Of a DNA stretch of 64,000 nt, positions 53,280-62,844 are shown piece after piece. Numbering within the stretch: position 1 is the first letter of the stretch; each line of letters begins with the position of its first letter. The stretch is taken from positions 1-64,000 of the forward strand of contig JAIXSO010000068.1 in the NCBI GenBank assembly GCA_027484685.1. Reading direction: 5' to 3'. The notes beneath the pieces are model-generated. The model ran no database searches, was not told where the DNA came from, and was given only the letters and a program-made list of their open reading frames with translations. This DNA is from Bacteroidota bacterium. Its GTDB lineage: Bacteria; Bacteroidota; Bacteroidia; UKL13-3. The position numbers and the translations under genes are program-made.

Positions 53280-54083
53280 TTATTTCCAAGCCTTTACTAT
53301 CAAACCTGTTCCGGTGCTATGTTTCATATTGGTATCTAAATAATTCAATATAAAACTGATAGGGAAAGTAATGATATAATAAAACGGTAAAATCAAAAAG
53401 AAAATTTTGCTGGTATTAAGCATCAACATTGGGTACTTCATACTCAATTTCCAAGCTATTTTACCCGGAGCACCATAACTATATAGTATTTCCATTTTTT
53501 CGAAACCTGCTTTTTTCAATTTTTCGGCCATTTCGGCTACTGGGTAACCATCGCGAACGTGCTCACCAATAAAGCTTTCGCCTGTTTCTTCGTGCACATC
53601 GCTTCCACCTTGGTCGCTTGGCGTGCTAATTAAAAGCATAGCGCCTGGTTTCATAGCTTGGTGGTAATTAGTAAATACGTCTACATCTTCTAAAATATGC
53701 TCCATTACGTCAACACAAAGAATTAAGTCGTATTTATTGGTAGCAAAAGGTTTTGTTAAATCGGCAAACTGAAATTTAGCATTGCTTAAACCTACTTTTC
53801 CAAAAAACTCATTACAATCAGCAATTTGTTTTTCCATTACATCTAATGAGTCAATGGTATATTTGTTTTTATGTTTTGCTAAAAAATAGCTGTATTGACC
53901 AAAACCTGAGCCTGCATCGCAAATCATAGCTTTAGGATTATTATTCAACCAAGTTTTTAACTCGCGGTGAATATGCCAACTGCGTAGCAAAAGTAAATCT
54001 AAAAGGCTGTAAAATATTTTACGTAAAATGGTGAATTTGTTAAATACAATTCCTAGGTCTTTTTTTATTGGATCGTAATTCAT
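53280..54083 (-). CDS. SAM-dependent methyltransferase with C-terminal membrane segment
   Basis: The protein has 267 residues. Residues about 50-180 form a class I Rossmann methyltransferase: motif I DAGSGFGQYSYFLAKH, motif II IDSLDVMEKQ, then DLILCVDVMEHILEDVD and MLLISTPSDQG. The last 60 residues contain hydrophobic stretches (KIFFLILPFYYIITFPISFIL), so it is membrane-bound and may methylate a lipid, quinone or envelope glycan. It lies 36 bases after rbfA on the same strand. The substrate is not deducible. Confidence 0.85.
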   Translation of the reverse strand: MNYDPIKKDLGIVFNKFTILRKIFYSLLDLLLLRSWHIHRELKTWLNNNPKAMICDAGSGFGQYSYFLAKHKNKYTIDSLDVMEKQIADCNEFFGKVGLSNAKFQFADLTKPFATNKYDLILCVDVMEHILEDVDVFTNYHQAMKPGAMLLISTPSDQGGSDVHEETGESFIGEHVRDGYPVAEMAEKLKKAGFEKMEILYSYGAPGKIAWKLSMKYPMLMLNTSKIFFLILPFYYIITFPISFILNYLDTNMKHSTGTGLIVKAWK

Positions 54084-54119
54084 TAGGCTAAAATGCTATG
54101 TATATTTTTATAATTAATT

Positions 54120-54482
54120 TTATTTTCCTTTTTTCTCGTCTTCTTCTTTTACTTTTTGCATTACTTTTTCCATATGGAAAACATAATCTAAACTTTCGTC
54201 AACAAAAAAAGTAAGTTCAGGAACAATACGCGCTTGGTTTTTAATTTTAGAAGCCAGTCTTCGTCTAATTTCTTTGTTGTTAAAGTTTATTAAATCAAGC
54301 AATTCTGTTTTATTGGCAGTATTTAAAAAACTTAAAAACACTTTTGCATAACCTAAATCGGGCGAAATTTCCACCTTACTTATGGTAATAAAAGCATTAT
54401 TAAACGAACCACTTTCTTTTAAAAATATATCAGCCAAATGCTGTTGTATAATGCCTGCAAACTTTTCTTGACGAATACCCAT
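54120..54482 (-). CDS. rbfA: ribosome-binding factor A
   Basis: The protein has 120 residues. It is a KH-like RbfA domain with ITISKVEISPDLGYAKVFLSF and a typical RRRLASKIKNQARIVPELTFFVDESLDY. It helps mature the 30S subunit by binding 16S rRNA. The C-terminal tail is lysine- and glutamate-rich. It stands upstream of the methyltransferase gene. Confidence 0.95.
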   Translation of the reverse strand: MGIRQEKFAGIIQQHLADIFLKESGSFNNAFITISKVEISPDLGYAKVFLSFLNTANKTELLDLINFNNKEIRRRLASKIKNQARIVPELTFFVDESLDYVFHMEKVMQKVKEEDEKKGK

Positions 54483-54499
54483 AACTAAAATAATAGCTA

Positions 54500-54507
54500 C
54501 AAATATA
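54500..54507 (-). promoter_or_regulatory. candidate -7 box (TATATTTG) for rbfA
   Basis: TATATTTG on the minus strand lies 17 bases before the ATG of rbfA. No clear -33 element was found. Confidence 0.5.
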
Positions 54508-54565
54508 AGCAGCCAAATGTAAAATAGCTATTTTTACTAAATATTGGCATTTATATTCTATAAAA

Positions 54566-55216
54566 TTATAATTTTCTAACCAGCATTAATCCATCGCGCA
54601 GCGGTAAAAGAATATTTTCTACTCTGTTATCCGCAGTAATTTTTTGGTTTAAATGGTGTAAAATTTTGGTGTCTTTATCTTTCTCTAGCGCTTTTTCGTT
54701 TAATACTTTACCACTCCATAGCACATTGTCTAGCAAAATAAAGGCTCCCGAAGGAATTATTTCCATTACCAAATCATAATATCTTTCGTAATTGGGCTTG
54801 TCGGCATCAATAAAAACCAAATCAAAAGGGTGGTTTAAAGTTCTAATTATTTGGTAAGCATCGCCAATAATATGTCTAATTTTAGTATTCATGCCTGCTT
54901 TTTCAATGTATTCGTTCACCAAATCTTCGTTTTCGGGATTAACATCTACGGTAAATAGTTTTCCATTTTCTTGTAAACCTTCGGCAAGGCAAATGGCCGA
55001 ATAGCCAGTATAAGTTCCAATTTCTAAAATGTATTTAGGCTTAATCATACAGCTAATCATGCTTAAAAAGCGACCTTGAAAATGTCCACTAATCATGCGG
55101 GGTTGCAAAATATTGGCATTGGTATGGCGGTTTAAATTTTTTAAAACATCATTTTCTTGGCTTGAGTGATTATTGCAATACATTTGTAAATCTTCTGGAA
55201 TTAATTCAAAACTCAT
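54566..55216 (-). CDS. O-methyltransferase (catechol-type, SAM-dependent)
   Basis: The protein has 216 residues of the O-methyltransferase family 3 (COMT/CCoAOMT-like). It shows KYILEIGTYTGYSAICLAEGL (motif I), DLVFIDADKPNYERYYDLVM and FILLDNVLWSG. The metal ligands D and N are in place. It probably methylates a phenolic or flavin-like compound; the natural substrate is unknown. It appears monocistronic. A -7-like TACTTTTG precedes it. Confidence 0.9.
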   Translation of the reverse strand: MSFELIPEDLQMYCNNHSSQENDVLKNLNRHTNANILQPRMISGHFQGRFLSMISCMIKPKYILEIGTYTGYSAICLAEGLQENGKLFTVDVNPENEDLVNEYIEKAGMNTKIRHIIGDAYQIIRTLNHPFDLVFIDADKPNYERYYDLVMEIIPSGAFILLDNVLWSGKVLNEKALEKDKDTKILHHLNQKITADNRVENILLPLRDGLMLVRKL

Positions 55217-55220
55217 AAAG

Positions 55221-55228
55221 CAAAAGTA
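55221..55228 (-). promoter_or_regulatory. candidate -7 box (TACTTTTG) for the O-methyltransferase
   Basis: TACTTTTG on the minus strand fits TAnnTTTG, but it lies only four bases before the ATG. It would imply a leaderless message or a different start codon, so the call is weak. Confidence 0.3.
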
Positions 55229-55305
55229 ATATTTTGCTTGAAATAGGCTAAAATACTAACATTAGTCACTTTCAATTTTGAGGCTAAGCAATATTTACAT
55301 TTTTA

Positions 55306-55337
55306 TTGTCAAAATACAGTCATAAGGGCTATTTTTG
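55306..55337 (+). promoter_or_regulatory. promoter of the HmuY/TonB receptor locus (TTG-N21-TATTTTTG)
   Basis: TTG at 55306-55308, 21 bases and TATTTTTG at 55330-55337 match the Bacteroidota promoter. Two copies of GTCATAAGG, at 55319 and 55345, flank the -7 box and could bind a regulator. The gene starts at 55402, leaving a leader of about 60 bases. Confidence 0.6.
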
Positions 55338-55401
55338 AGATACGTCATAAGGTTTATTACGTAACTGTATCGACTTTCGCAAACTCGAAAGAAATAAAAT
55401 C

Positions 55402-56694
55402 ATGAATAAAAAACTTTTTACAATTCTATTTTTAGCTTTTATCGCTAATTCTGTGTTTTCGCAAACAACTAATGTTGATTCAGTTAGTATGACAATTGGA
55501 ACTTCGGTTGATGTTTTCTATAATTTAAGTACAGGAAAAAAAGATACTGTATCGAACAGAAATTGGCATTTAGCATTTGCAGTACGCAATGCCCAACCAC
55601 CTTTAAGAACCATGCAAGCATCTACAGTTTTAATTAATGAAGGACGTGGAGTTTCATTATACGAATCAAACCAATCATTTGCTAATTGGAGCACTTTTGA
55701 TACTACAGGGTGGAAAACTTGGCCAACTACTTTTAACAGTGATTCTACTTGGGATATTGGAGCATTTAACAAAAACAGAAATCTTACAAATCCATTTGAC
55801 TACGGTTGGGGAACTTACGATATGACTTCGCGTGATGTAACAGGTTCAAAAGTTTTTTTAATTGCAATTGATGGCGCTAATCCTGGTGCTCCTTCAAATA
55901 ACTTTAGAAAAGTATCTATTCAAAAAATTGCTTACGATTCAATGTGGGTATTTACCATTAGTAAGTTAGATGGAACTGATAGCAATACCGTAACCATTAA
56001 GAAAAAAGATTTTGCAGGTAAATTATTTGCTTATTACAACATGAATACCAATACAGTAATTGACAGAGAGCCAATTCCTGCAAAAGATTGGAATTTATTA
56101 TTTACCCGTTACAAATCATTGGTAACTTTAGGCCCAACTACAATTATGTATCCAGTAATGGGTGTATTACAAAATAATAATACAATGGCTTACAAAGTGC
56201 AAGGTGATAGTGCAAACAGCTTTAGGTATGATACGTTACAATTTGTTTCAAAAATTAGAACAATTGATTGGGATTGGAAAGTAATTACTACAGCTCCAGG
56301 TGCTTGGCCAGTAAAGGATTCATTGGTTTATTTTACACGTGTTGCTAATAAAATTAACAAAATTAAATTTACAAGCTACTATGCAGGGCAAGACAGACAA
56401 AGCATTGTATTTAATAAAACTGATTACGCTGGTTTAAGTGTAAACGAAGCTGTTAAAAATAAATTGGAAGTGAGTGTATATCCAAATCCTGCTAGCGAAA
56501 ATATTTTCGTATTTTTAAATTCAAATGTAAAACAAGCACAAGTAACGATTAGTAATTTAAGTGGTAAAGCTTTAATTAGCACTGAAATTACTGCTAATGA
56601 TAAAGTGGATGTAAGTGGCTTACCAATGGGTATGTACTTATTAACTATTGCTACCAATAATGGAAGCGAAACAGTTAAATTTATTAAACAATAA
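55402..56694 (+). CDS. HmuY-like protein with T9SS tail
   Basis: The protein has 430 residues. The signal peptide is MNKKLFTILFLAFIANSVFSQ. The mature part is a HmuY-family domain: VSMTIGTSVDVFYNLSTGKK, WHLAFAVRNAQPPLRTM, FRKVSIQKIAYDSMWVFTIS, and PAKDWNLLFTRYKSLV later. HmuY proteins bind heme outside the cell and pass it to the receptor HmuR. A T9SS type A domain ends the protein (VYPNPASENIFVF), which is unusual for HmuY, normally a lipoprotein. It is followed 20 bases later by a TonB-dependent receptor and then by a second HmuY-like lipoprotein. Confidence 0.8.
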   Translation: MNKKLFTILFLAFIANSVFSQTTNVDSVSMTIGTSVDVFYNLSTGKKDTVSNRNWHLAFAVRNAQPPLRTMQASTVLINEGRGVSLYESNQSFANWSTFDTTGWKTWPTTFNSDSTWDIGAFNKNRNLTNPFDYGWGTYDMTSRDVTGSKVFLIAIDGANPGAPSNNFRKVSIQKIAYDSMWVFTISKLDGTDSNTVTIKKKDFAGKLFAYYNMNTNTVIDREPIPAKDWNLLFTRYKSLVTLGPTTIMYPVMGVLQNNNTMAYKVQGDSANSFRYDTLQFVSKIRTIDWDWKVITTAPGAWPVKDSLVYFTRVANKINKIKFTSYYAGQDRQSIVFNKTDYAGLSVNEAVKNKLEVSVYPNPASENIFVFLNSNVKQAQVTISNLSGKALISTEITANDKVDVSGLPMGMYLLTIATNNGSETVKFIKQ

Positions 56695-56714
56695 TTTTAT
56701 TTTAAAGTAAAACA

Positions 56715-58793
56715 TTGAAAAACATCACCAACATATTATTTAAAACCATAAACATGGCAATTTTTACCATGTTTATGGTTGGTGGTGTTTTTAATTTAAA
56801 TGCTCAAAACCAAGATACTACTAAAAGTAAAGGTTTAAACGAAATAATTATTACTGGACAAATAGGAGAGTGTACACAAAAAAACTCAGTACTAAAGGTA
56901 AAAGTAATTGATATTAAGCGCATTAACTTACAGGGCGCTTATAATTTGCCATCGCTTTTGGCAAACGAATTAAATGTAAGAATTAATTATGACCCAATGC
57001 TTGGCAATAGCATAAGCTTACAAGGTATTTCTGGTCAAAATATTAAGATAATGATAGATGGAGTGCCAGTAATTGGCCGTGAAGGAGGAAATATTGATTT
57101 GACACAAATTAACTTATCGAGTGTAGAGCGAATAGAAATGGTGGAAGGGCCGATGGGTGTTAATTATGGTTCAGATGCTATGGGTGGAGTTATTAATATC
57201 ATTACCAAAAAAACTGTAAAAAACCATACACGCCTTAGTGCAGGCAGCTATGCAGAGTCAATTGGTCAGTATAATTTTGATTTGCAGGCATCTACTGGAT
57301 TTAAAAAATTTGGTATCCAAACCAATTTTCAACGTAACTTTTTCGAAGGGTTTAATAATGAAAATTCATTACGCTTTAAAACTTGGAAACCAAGAACACA
57401 ATATTTGGCGGATTTAAACTTATCGTATTTTATAAAAAATGGAACTATTCGTTTAAACAATAGTTTTTTTGATGAAAAAGTTTCAAATAAAGGCGAGCCA
57501 AATATTAACTCGTTTGAAGCTACTGCTTTAGATGAATATTATTATACAAGAAGATTAGGAAGTAGTTTATTTTTTGATAAAAAATTCAATAATAATTGGA
57601 ATTTAAATATAGTAGCTACTTACCAAAGTTATAGAAGAATTAGAAGGTCAATTACAAACGACCTTTTTAATAGAATAGAAAAATTAGTTGAGGATGCGGA
57701 AATGCAAGACACCAATAATTTTAACTTATACATGAGTCGTGGTATATTAACAAACCGCGGTGGGGCAAATAAAAAATGGAGTTATCAAATTGGTTACGAA
57801 ATAAATATTGATGAAGTAACGGGTTCAAAAATTAGTAATGGGTATGCCTCAATTGGCGATTATGGTTTATTTGGTGGAGCTGAAATAAAGGTAAATAAAC
57901 AATTAGTGGTGAGGCCTGCAGCACGTATTATTTATAACACACAATTTGCTGCACCAATAATTCCATCGTTAAATATTAAGTACGATTTTAATACCAATTG
58001 GTCGGCTAGAGCATCGTATGCGCGAGGTTTTAGGGCTCCATCGTTAAAGGAATTGCATTTAGCTTTTGTGGACCCACAGCATAATGTTTTAGGAAATGAA
58101 AATTTAAAGGCTGAAACCGGTCATAATCTTCAATTGGTATTTACTCGCTCTAGTAAAATTTACAAAAACTATAATTTAACCATTGAACCTATGTTGTTTT
58201 ATAACAATATTTCTAACATGATTGATTTGGTTAGGTTAAATACTACCGCCATATCTGCCCAATATAATAATATTGCCAATTTTGAAAATGTTGGTTTTAA
58301 TTTTAATACTGGAGTGGTTAGCAATACAGTAACTTTACAGTTAGGTTATGCATTTAGTGCCCGTCAAAATTCTATTTTGGCACAATCCAATTCAAATACT
58401 TATTTTTATACCAATGAATTTAGAGTAAATAGCAGCTACACTTTTACCAAAGCAGAAGCTACTATTAGTGTGTTTTATAAGTTTAATGGGGCTATGCAAT
58501 ATTACCAATACAATTTAAATGATAACAATATTGTACTTGGTAGTATCAACCAATTTGATTTATTAGACATTACAGTAAATAAATATTTTATAAAACGTAA
58601 AGTGAATATAACCTTAGGCTCAAAAAATGTGCTGAATACTATTAATGTGAATGCTAATTTAATTAGCGGTCCTCATGCATCAAATAGTAACAGTGCTTTA
58701 ATAGCCATGGGAAGAACTTATTTTATATCGCTTAAATTTAACCTCGATTTCGTTACATCACACAAAAGTGATAAAGAAATTATAGTTAACTAA
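56715..58793 (+). CDS. TonB-dependent receptor (HmuR-like, heme or related ligand)
   Basis: The protein has 692 residues from a TTG start that gives a good signal peptide ending NLNAQ; the next ATG, at 56754, would shorten it. The plug domain (about 45-155) has RINYDPMLGNSISLQGISGQNIKIMIDGVPVIGREGGNIDLTQINLSSVERIEMVEGPMGVNYGSDAMGG, followed by a 22-stranded barrel with the usual internal FRAPSLKELHLAF. A heme role is inferred from the HmuY-like genes on both sides. It imports its ligand into the periplasm. Histidines in the loops have not been assigned. Confidence 0.85.
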   Translation: MKNITNILFKTINMAIFTMFMVGGVFNLNAQNQDTTKSKGLNEIIITGQIGECTQKNSVLKVKVIDIKRINLQGAYNLPSLLANELNVRINYDPMLGNSISLQGISGQNIKIMIDGVPVIGREGGNIDLTQINLSSVERIEMVEGPMGVNYGSDAMGGVINIITKKTVKNHTRLSAGSYAESIGQYNFDLQASTGFKKFGIQTNFQRNFFEGFNNENSLRFKTWKPRTQYLADLNLSYFIKNGTIRLNNSFFDEKVSNKGEPNINSFEATALDEYYYTRRLGSSLFFDKKFNNNWNLNIVATYQSYRRIRRSITNDLFNRIEKLVEDAEMQDTNNFNLYMSRGILTNRGGANKKWSYQIGYEINIDEVTGSKISNGYASIGDYGLFGGAEIKVNKQLVVRPAARIIYNTQFAAPIIPSLNIKYDFNTNWSARASYARGFRAPSLKELHLAFVDPQHNVLGNENLKAETGHNLQLVFTRSSKIYKNYNLTIEPMLFYNNISNMIDLVRLNTTAISAQYNNIANFENVGFNFNTGVVSNTVTLQLGYAFSARQNSILAQSNSNTYFYTNEFRVNSSYTFTKAEATISVFYKFNGAMQYYQYNLNDNNIVLGSINQFDLLDITVNKYFIKRKVNITLGSKNVLNTINVNANLISGPHASNSNSALIAMGRTYFISLKFNLDFVTSHKSDKEIIVN

Positions 58794-58810
58794 ATAATAA
58801 AAAATTAAAC

Positions 58811-59794
58811 GTGAATATTAACAAACTAGCATATTTTCTTTTAGCAATAACTTTTGTAATTGCTTCATGCGAGAAGGATGAACCTACAATAAAACTTCCT
58901 GCGCGTGGCAATACATCATTTATTGTTATTGATAGTTTAGGCAAAGACTTTGAGAAGCAAGCATTTTTTAACTTAAAAGATAGCCAAGTTACTTTGGTTA
59001 ATATCAATAGTTGGGATTTAGCCTTTGAAGCTTCGCCATTTGGCTATAATATTACCATTAATGGTGGAATGGACATGTATGCTGCCAAGGTTAATTCACG
59101 TAAATTTATTAAAAGTTCAAAACCCGATACTTTTAATTATAAATGGGATTCGCCTTGTGGTTGTTACGACTCGTTAGCTATTAACCGTTGGCTTGATGAA
59201 GATAAAATATTTATTTTAGATAGAGGTGGTTATTATAAAACAGACAGGTATTTTCAAATTAAGTTTACTGATGTGAACGCAAATAATTATAAATTTGAAT
59301 ATGCTACACTTGATAATCCTTATGCTGTAACAAGTGTTATTTTGGCAAAAGATTACACCAAACAAAATGTATACTATAGTTTTACCACACCAACCACTTA
59401 TATTAATTTTGAGCCTAAAAAAGAAGATTGGGACTTTTGTTTTTTAAAGTACCGTTATGTGTTTTATGAAAATAACCCAATAGTAAAATATGTGGTGAGA
59501 GGTATTTTTATTAATACTACAAAAAATGCTGTAGCTATTGATAGTACAATTAGCTTTGAAAATATAACACCTTCGTTTGCTCAAAATAACTTGCATTATT
59601 CAAACATGCGCGATGTAATGGGTTACGATTGGAAAGTGTATAATTTTACGACCGGTCAGTATGTGGCGCGAACTAAGGTTAATTATATCATCAGAGATTA
59701 CCGTTCGCACGAAACATATAAATTACGTTTCTTAGATTTTAACAATAATGGCATAAAAGGTACACCCAAGTTTGAGTATCTATTATTAAAATAG
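58811..59794 (+). CDS. HmuY-family lipoprotein
   Basis: The protein has 327 residues and starts with GTG. The signal ends in a lipobox VIASC (cysteine 20), followed by EKDEP, so it should be surface or periplasmic lipid-anchored. The body has HmuY-type features: FEKQAFFNLKDSQVTLVNINSWDLAFEAS, DWDFCFLKYRYVFYEN, and a final MRDVMGYDWKVYNF plus YKLRFLDFNNNGIKGTP. It follows the receptor gene by 17 bases in the same operon. Together with the T9SS HmuY upstream it gives two ligand-binding proteins for one receptor. Confidence 0.8.
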   Translation: MNINKLAYFLLAITFVIASCEKDEPTIKLPARGNTSFIVIDSLGKDFEKQAFFNLKDSQVTLVNINSWDLAFEASPFGYNITINGGMDMYAAKVNSRKFIKSSKPDTFNYKWDSPCGCYDSLAINRWLDEDKIFILDRGGYYKTDRYFQIKFTDVNANNYKFEYATLDNPYAVTSVILAKDYTKQNVYYSFTTPTTYINFEPKKEDWDFCFLKYRYVFYENNPIVKYVVRGIFINTTKNAVAIDSTISFENITPSFAQNNLHYSNMRDVMGYDWKVYNFTTGQYVARTKVNYIIRDYRSHETYKLRFLDFNNNGIKGTPKFEYLLLK

Positions 59795-59800
59795 CTTCAA

Positions 59801-60619
59801 TTATCTTTTATAGTTGTTTATCGCATTTCTTACATTTCCGTGGGTTTTTAGCAATTGTTTGGCTTTGGTTTCACTAATTTTTAGTTCGTCCATAATCATT
59901 TTGGTACCACGGTCAATAAGCTTATTATTACTTAATTGCATATCCACCATTTTGTTGCCTTTTATGCGCCCTAGTTTTATCATTAAGCTGGTGCTAATCA
60001 TGTTCAAAACAAGTTTTTGAGCAGTACCAGCTTTCATACGCGTGCTTCCTGTTACAAATTCTGGTCCAACTACTACTTCTATTGGAAATTGCGCTTCTTG
60101 TGCTATTACGCTTCCTTTATTGCAAACTATACAAGCCGTTTTGTTTCCATTTTTATTGGCTTTTTGCAATGCGCCTAACACATAAGGAGTAGAACCACTT
60201 GCTGCAATACCAATTATGAAATCGTTTTTGGTAATATTATATTCTGTTAAATCTTTCCAACCTTGTTTGGTGTCGTCTTCAGCAAATTCTACCGCTTTTC
60301 TGATAGCCTGGTCTCCACCTGCCATAATTCCTACCACCAATCCATGAGGAACACCAAATGTTGGAGGACACTCACTAGCATCTACTATACCCAATCTGCC
60401 GCTAGTGCCTGCACCAAGGTAAAATAACCTGCCACCATTTTTCATTTCCTTGTATGCCTCGTTTACCACTTTTTTTATTTTGGGTAATACTTTTTTTATG
60501 GACAACGGAACTGTTTGATCTTGTTCGTTTATACTTTTTAGCAGCTCATCGGTGCTCATTTTTTCTAAGTTATTGTATAACGAACTTTGTTCGGTAGTTC
60601 TGGTGGTTTTATTTGTCAT
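59801..60619 (-). CDS. murQ: N-acetylmuramic acid 6-phosphate etherase
   Basis: The protein has 272 residues. The SIS domain has GAGTSGRLGIVDASECPPTFG, the key substrate-binding segment, and IGIAASGSTPYVLGAL. The downstream helices contain VTGSTRMKAGTAQKLVLNMIST with the catalytic glutamate region earlier. It splits the lactyl ether of MurNAc-6-phosphate to GlcNAc-6-phosphate during cell-wall recycling in the cytoplasm. No murP, anmK or amgK is nearby. It diverges from the S41 protease gene across 74 bases. Confidence 0.95.
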   Translation of the reverse strand: MTNKTTRTTEQSSLYNNLEKMSTDELLKSINEQDQTVPLSIKKVLPKIKKVVNEAYKEMKNGGRLFYLGAGTSGRLGIVDASECPPTFGVPHGLVVGIMAGGDQAIRKAVEFAEDDTKQGWKDLTEYNITKNDFIIGIAASGSTPYVLGALQKANKNGNKTACIVCNKGSVIAQEAQFPIEVVVGPEFVTGSTRMKAGTAQKLVLNMISTSLMIKLGRIKGNKMVDMQLSNNKLIDRGTKMIMDELKISETKAKQLLKTHGNVRNAINNYKR

Positions 60620-60659
60620 TATTTAAAAAATTAAAACTTTAAAAGGCAAAAATGCTTTC

Positions 60660-60667
60660 TATATTTG
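60660..60667 (+). promoter_or_regulatory. candidate -7 box (TATATTTG) for the S41 protease
   Basis: TATATTTG lies 26 bases before the ATG. The -33 position holds TTT instead of TTG (60638-60640, spacer 19), so the match is partial. Confidence 0.5.
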
Positions 60668-60693
60668 CGCAGCAAATTAAATAAAATTATTAC

Positions 60694-62289
60694 ATGAATA
60701 ACAGTTCGCATAAATGGCAACCCTTTATATATTCAATTTTTATAGTACTAGGTATTGGTATTGGCATTATTTTACGGCCAACAAGTGCTACTAGATTTAT
60801 AGGTGCGCAAAATAAGTTTAACGAGTTGATGGGTATTATTCAAAGCGAGTATGTGGACACTGTGAATATGGAAGATATAGAGTCGCAGGCATTTAATGAT
60901 TTGTTAAATAAACTTGACCCTCACTCTGTTTATATTCCTGCTAAAGATTTGCAAGCAGCTAACGAACCTTTAGATGGCAATTTTGAAGGAATTGGCGTTG
61001 AGTTTAATATTGTGAACGATACCATTATGGTGGTTTCTGCTATTAGTGGTGGCCCTTCAGCCGATTTAGGAATACAAAGTGGTGATAGAATTATAAAAGC
61101 AGATACTACTAATTTGGCAGGTGTAAAAATTACCAACGACCAAGTTGTAAAATCGTTAAGAGGCAAAAAAGGAAGCAATGTGTTGGTGACTATTTTTAGG
61201 CCATCTACCAAACAAAAAATTGAATACAATATTACCAGAAATACCATTCCTATTTACAGTGTAGATGCAAGTTTTATGTTAGATAATAAAACGGGTTATA
61301 TTAAAATTAGCCGATTTGGAGCCACTACTCACGAGGAATTTATAGAGGCCATTAACAAACTTAAAAAGCAAAACATGCAAAGCTTGGTGCTTGATTTAAG
61401 AGGCAATCCGGGTGGATATTTAAAAGCTGCAACCGATATTGTGGATGAACTTTTAGATGATGGCAAAATGATAGTGTATACCGAAGGTAGGGCAAAACCT
61501 CGCCAAAGTTATAAAACGGAAAAATCAGGCATTTTTGAAGAAGGAAAATTGGCTGTATTAATTGATGAAGGTTCGGCAAGTGCTAGCGAAATTGTGAGTG
61601 GAGCTATTCAAGATTGGGATAGAGGTTTAGTGGTTGGCCGCAGAAGTTTTGGAAAAGGATTGGTACAAGAACCTTTTGAATTAAGCGATGGAAGTGCCAT
61701 AAGATTAACCATAGCGAGGTATTATACACCAAGCGGACGTTGCATACAAAAAAAATACAGCGAAGGTTACGATAAATATGAAGAGGATTTATTAAACCGC
61801 TTTGAAAATGGTGAGCTAGAAGATGAAGAAAAAATAATTATAAACGATACCACCAAATATTTTACTAAAATAAAAAATCGTGTGGTTTATAGTGGTGGCG
61901 GTATTTCGCCCGATTTCAAGGTAATAATTGATACTTCGTTTAACTCTAAATTTTTAACACATATAGCTGCAGCAGGTTTGTTAAACAAAGCTAGTTACCA
62001 GTACGTGGATGCTAATAGAACTAAATTAAAAAGTTATGCCTCGTTAGAGCAATTTATTACAAAATTCGAGGTGGGAAATGATTTGATACAACAGTTAATA
62101 ACCTTGGCCGAAGCCGAAAAAATAGCCAAACCAACTGCATTAGAATTAGCTCGTTCTGAAACATTTATTAAACAACAGTTGAAAGCATTAATTGCTCGAC
62201 AAATATGGCGCGATGGTGGTTATTTTAAAGTAAATAGCCAAAAAGATAGAACCATTCAAAAAGCAATTTTAGAATTAGAGAAACTGTAA
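60694..62289 (+). CDS. C-terminal processing protease (S41, PDZ)
   Basis: The protein has 531 residues. An N-terminal membrane helix (about 9-28, PFIYSIFIVLGIGIGIIL) anchors it, with the bulk in the periplasm. The PDZ domain is at about 95-170 (GIGVEFNIVNDTIMVVSAISGGPSADLGIQSGDRI). The S41 catalytic domain follows with LDLRGNPGGYL, the serine in DEGSASASEIVSGA (S296 or a neighbour) and the lysine in GRRSFGKGLVQ (K321). It cleaves C-terminal tails of periplasmic proteins and may take part in quality control. A family similar to CtpA of Bacteroidota is the best match. Confidence 0.94.
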   Translation: MNNSSHKWQPFIYSIFIVLGIGIGIILRPTSATRFIGAQNKFNELMGIIQSEYVDTVNMEDIESQAFNDLLNKLDPHSVYIPAKDLQAANEPLDGNFEGIGVEFNIVNDTIMVVSAISGGPSADLGIQSGDRIIKADTTNLAGVKITNDQVVKSLRGKKGSNVLVTIFRPSTKQKIEYNITRNTIPIYSVDASFMLDNKTGYIKISRFGATTHEEFIEAINKLKKQNMQSLVLDLRGNPGGYLKAATDIVDELLDDGKMIVYTEGRAKPRQSYKTEKSGIFEEGKLAVLIDEGSASASEIVSGAIQDWDRGLVVGRRSFGKGLVQEPFELSDGSAIRLTIARYYTPSGRCIQKKYSEGYDKYEEDLLNRFENGELEDEEKIIINDTTKYFTKIKNRVVYSGGGISPDFKVIIDTSFNSKFLTHIAAAGLLNKASYQYVDANRTKLKSYASLEQFITKFEVGNDLIQQLITLAEAEKIAKPTALELARSETFIKQQLKALIARQIWRDGGYFKVNSQKDRTIQKAILELEKL

Positions 62290-62326
62290 ATAATAGATAG
62301 TTTTATTGCTTATAGAAGTAATAAAA

Positions 62327-62707
62327 CTATTTTTTAAATTTATAATTTAAAATTAGCCAAGCTATTAAACAACCAATGGTATTTGCTACCATATCTAAAT
62401 AATCGAAAGAGCGGTTTGGGAAAACAGTGGCTTGCAATATTTCTATAATTATTCCAAACGCGGTGCCTATTAAAAATGCAGGAAATATGATTTGAAAATT
62501 GGTTGCAGTTATGTTGTTTTTTCTGGTTGCAATAGCAATTAAATAAGTTTCTGTTCCAAACAAAATAAAGTGAACTATTTTATCAATTCTAATTAAACTA
62601 GAAAACTCGAAATGAGGTAAATTATTACCATTAGTGCCACATAAACAGGTAACTATAAATGCCCATAAATAGGCATATTTGTAGGTTTTTAAATGCTTAA
62701 AAATCAT
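62327..62707 (-). CDS. VanZ-like membrane protein
   Basis: The protein has 126 residues from the ATG at 62707; the ORF track uses a TTG two codons upstream. Four hydrophobic segments occur, including YLWAFIVTCLC, a HFILFGTETYLIAI segment and a FLIGTAFGIIIEILQATVFPNRSFDYLDMVANTIGCLIAW motif. The E-LQ...R..D..D..N..G pattern is typical of VanZ proteins. The function is unclear; in enterococci VanZ gives low-level teicoplanin resistance, which should not be assumed here. Confidence 0.88.
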   Translation of the reverse strand: MIFKHLKTYKYAYLWAFIVTCLCGTNGNNLPHFEFSSLIRIDKIVHFILFGTETYLIAIATRKNNITATNFQIIFPAFLIGTAFGIIIEILQATVFPNRSFDYLDMVANTIGCLIAWLILNYKFKK

Positions 62708-62844
62708 GCTCAAATATAATTGTTTTATTGAAATAAATAGGCCTGTTTTAAGTAATGTTAAACATAATGTTAAGTAATTAATTACTTAACAATTACATTA
62801 TTTTGAAACCATGAAAATAGCGGAAGTTTGTAAAACTTTTTACC

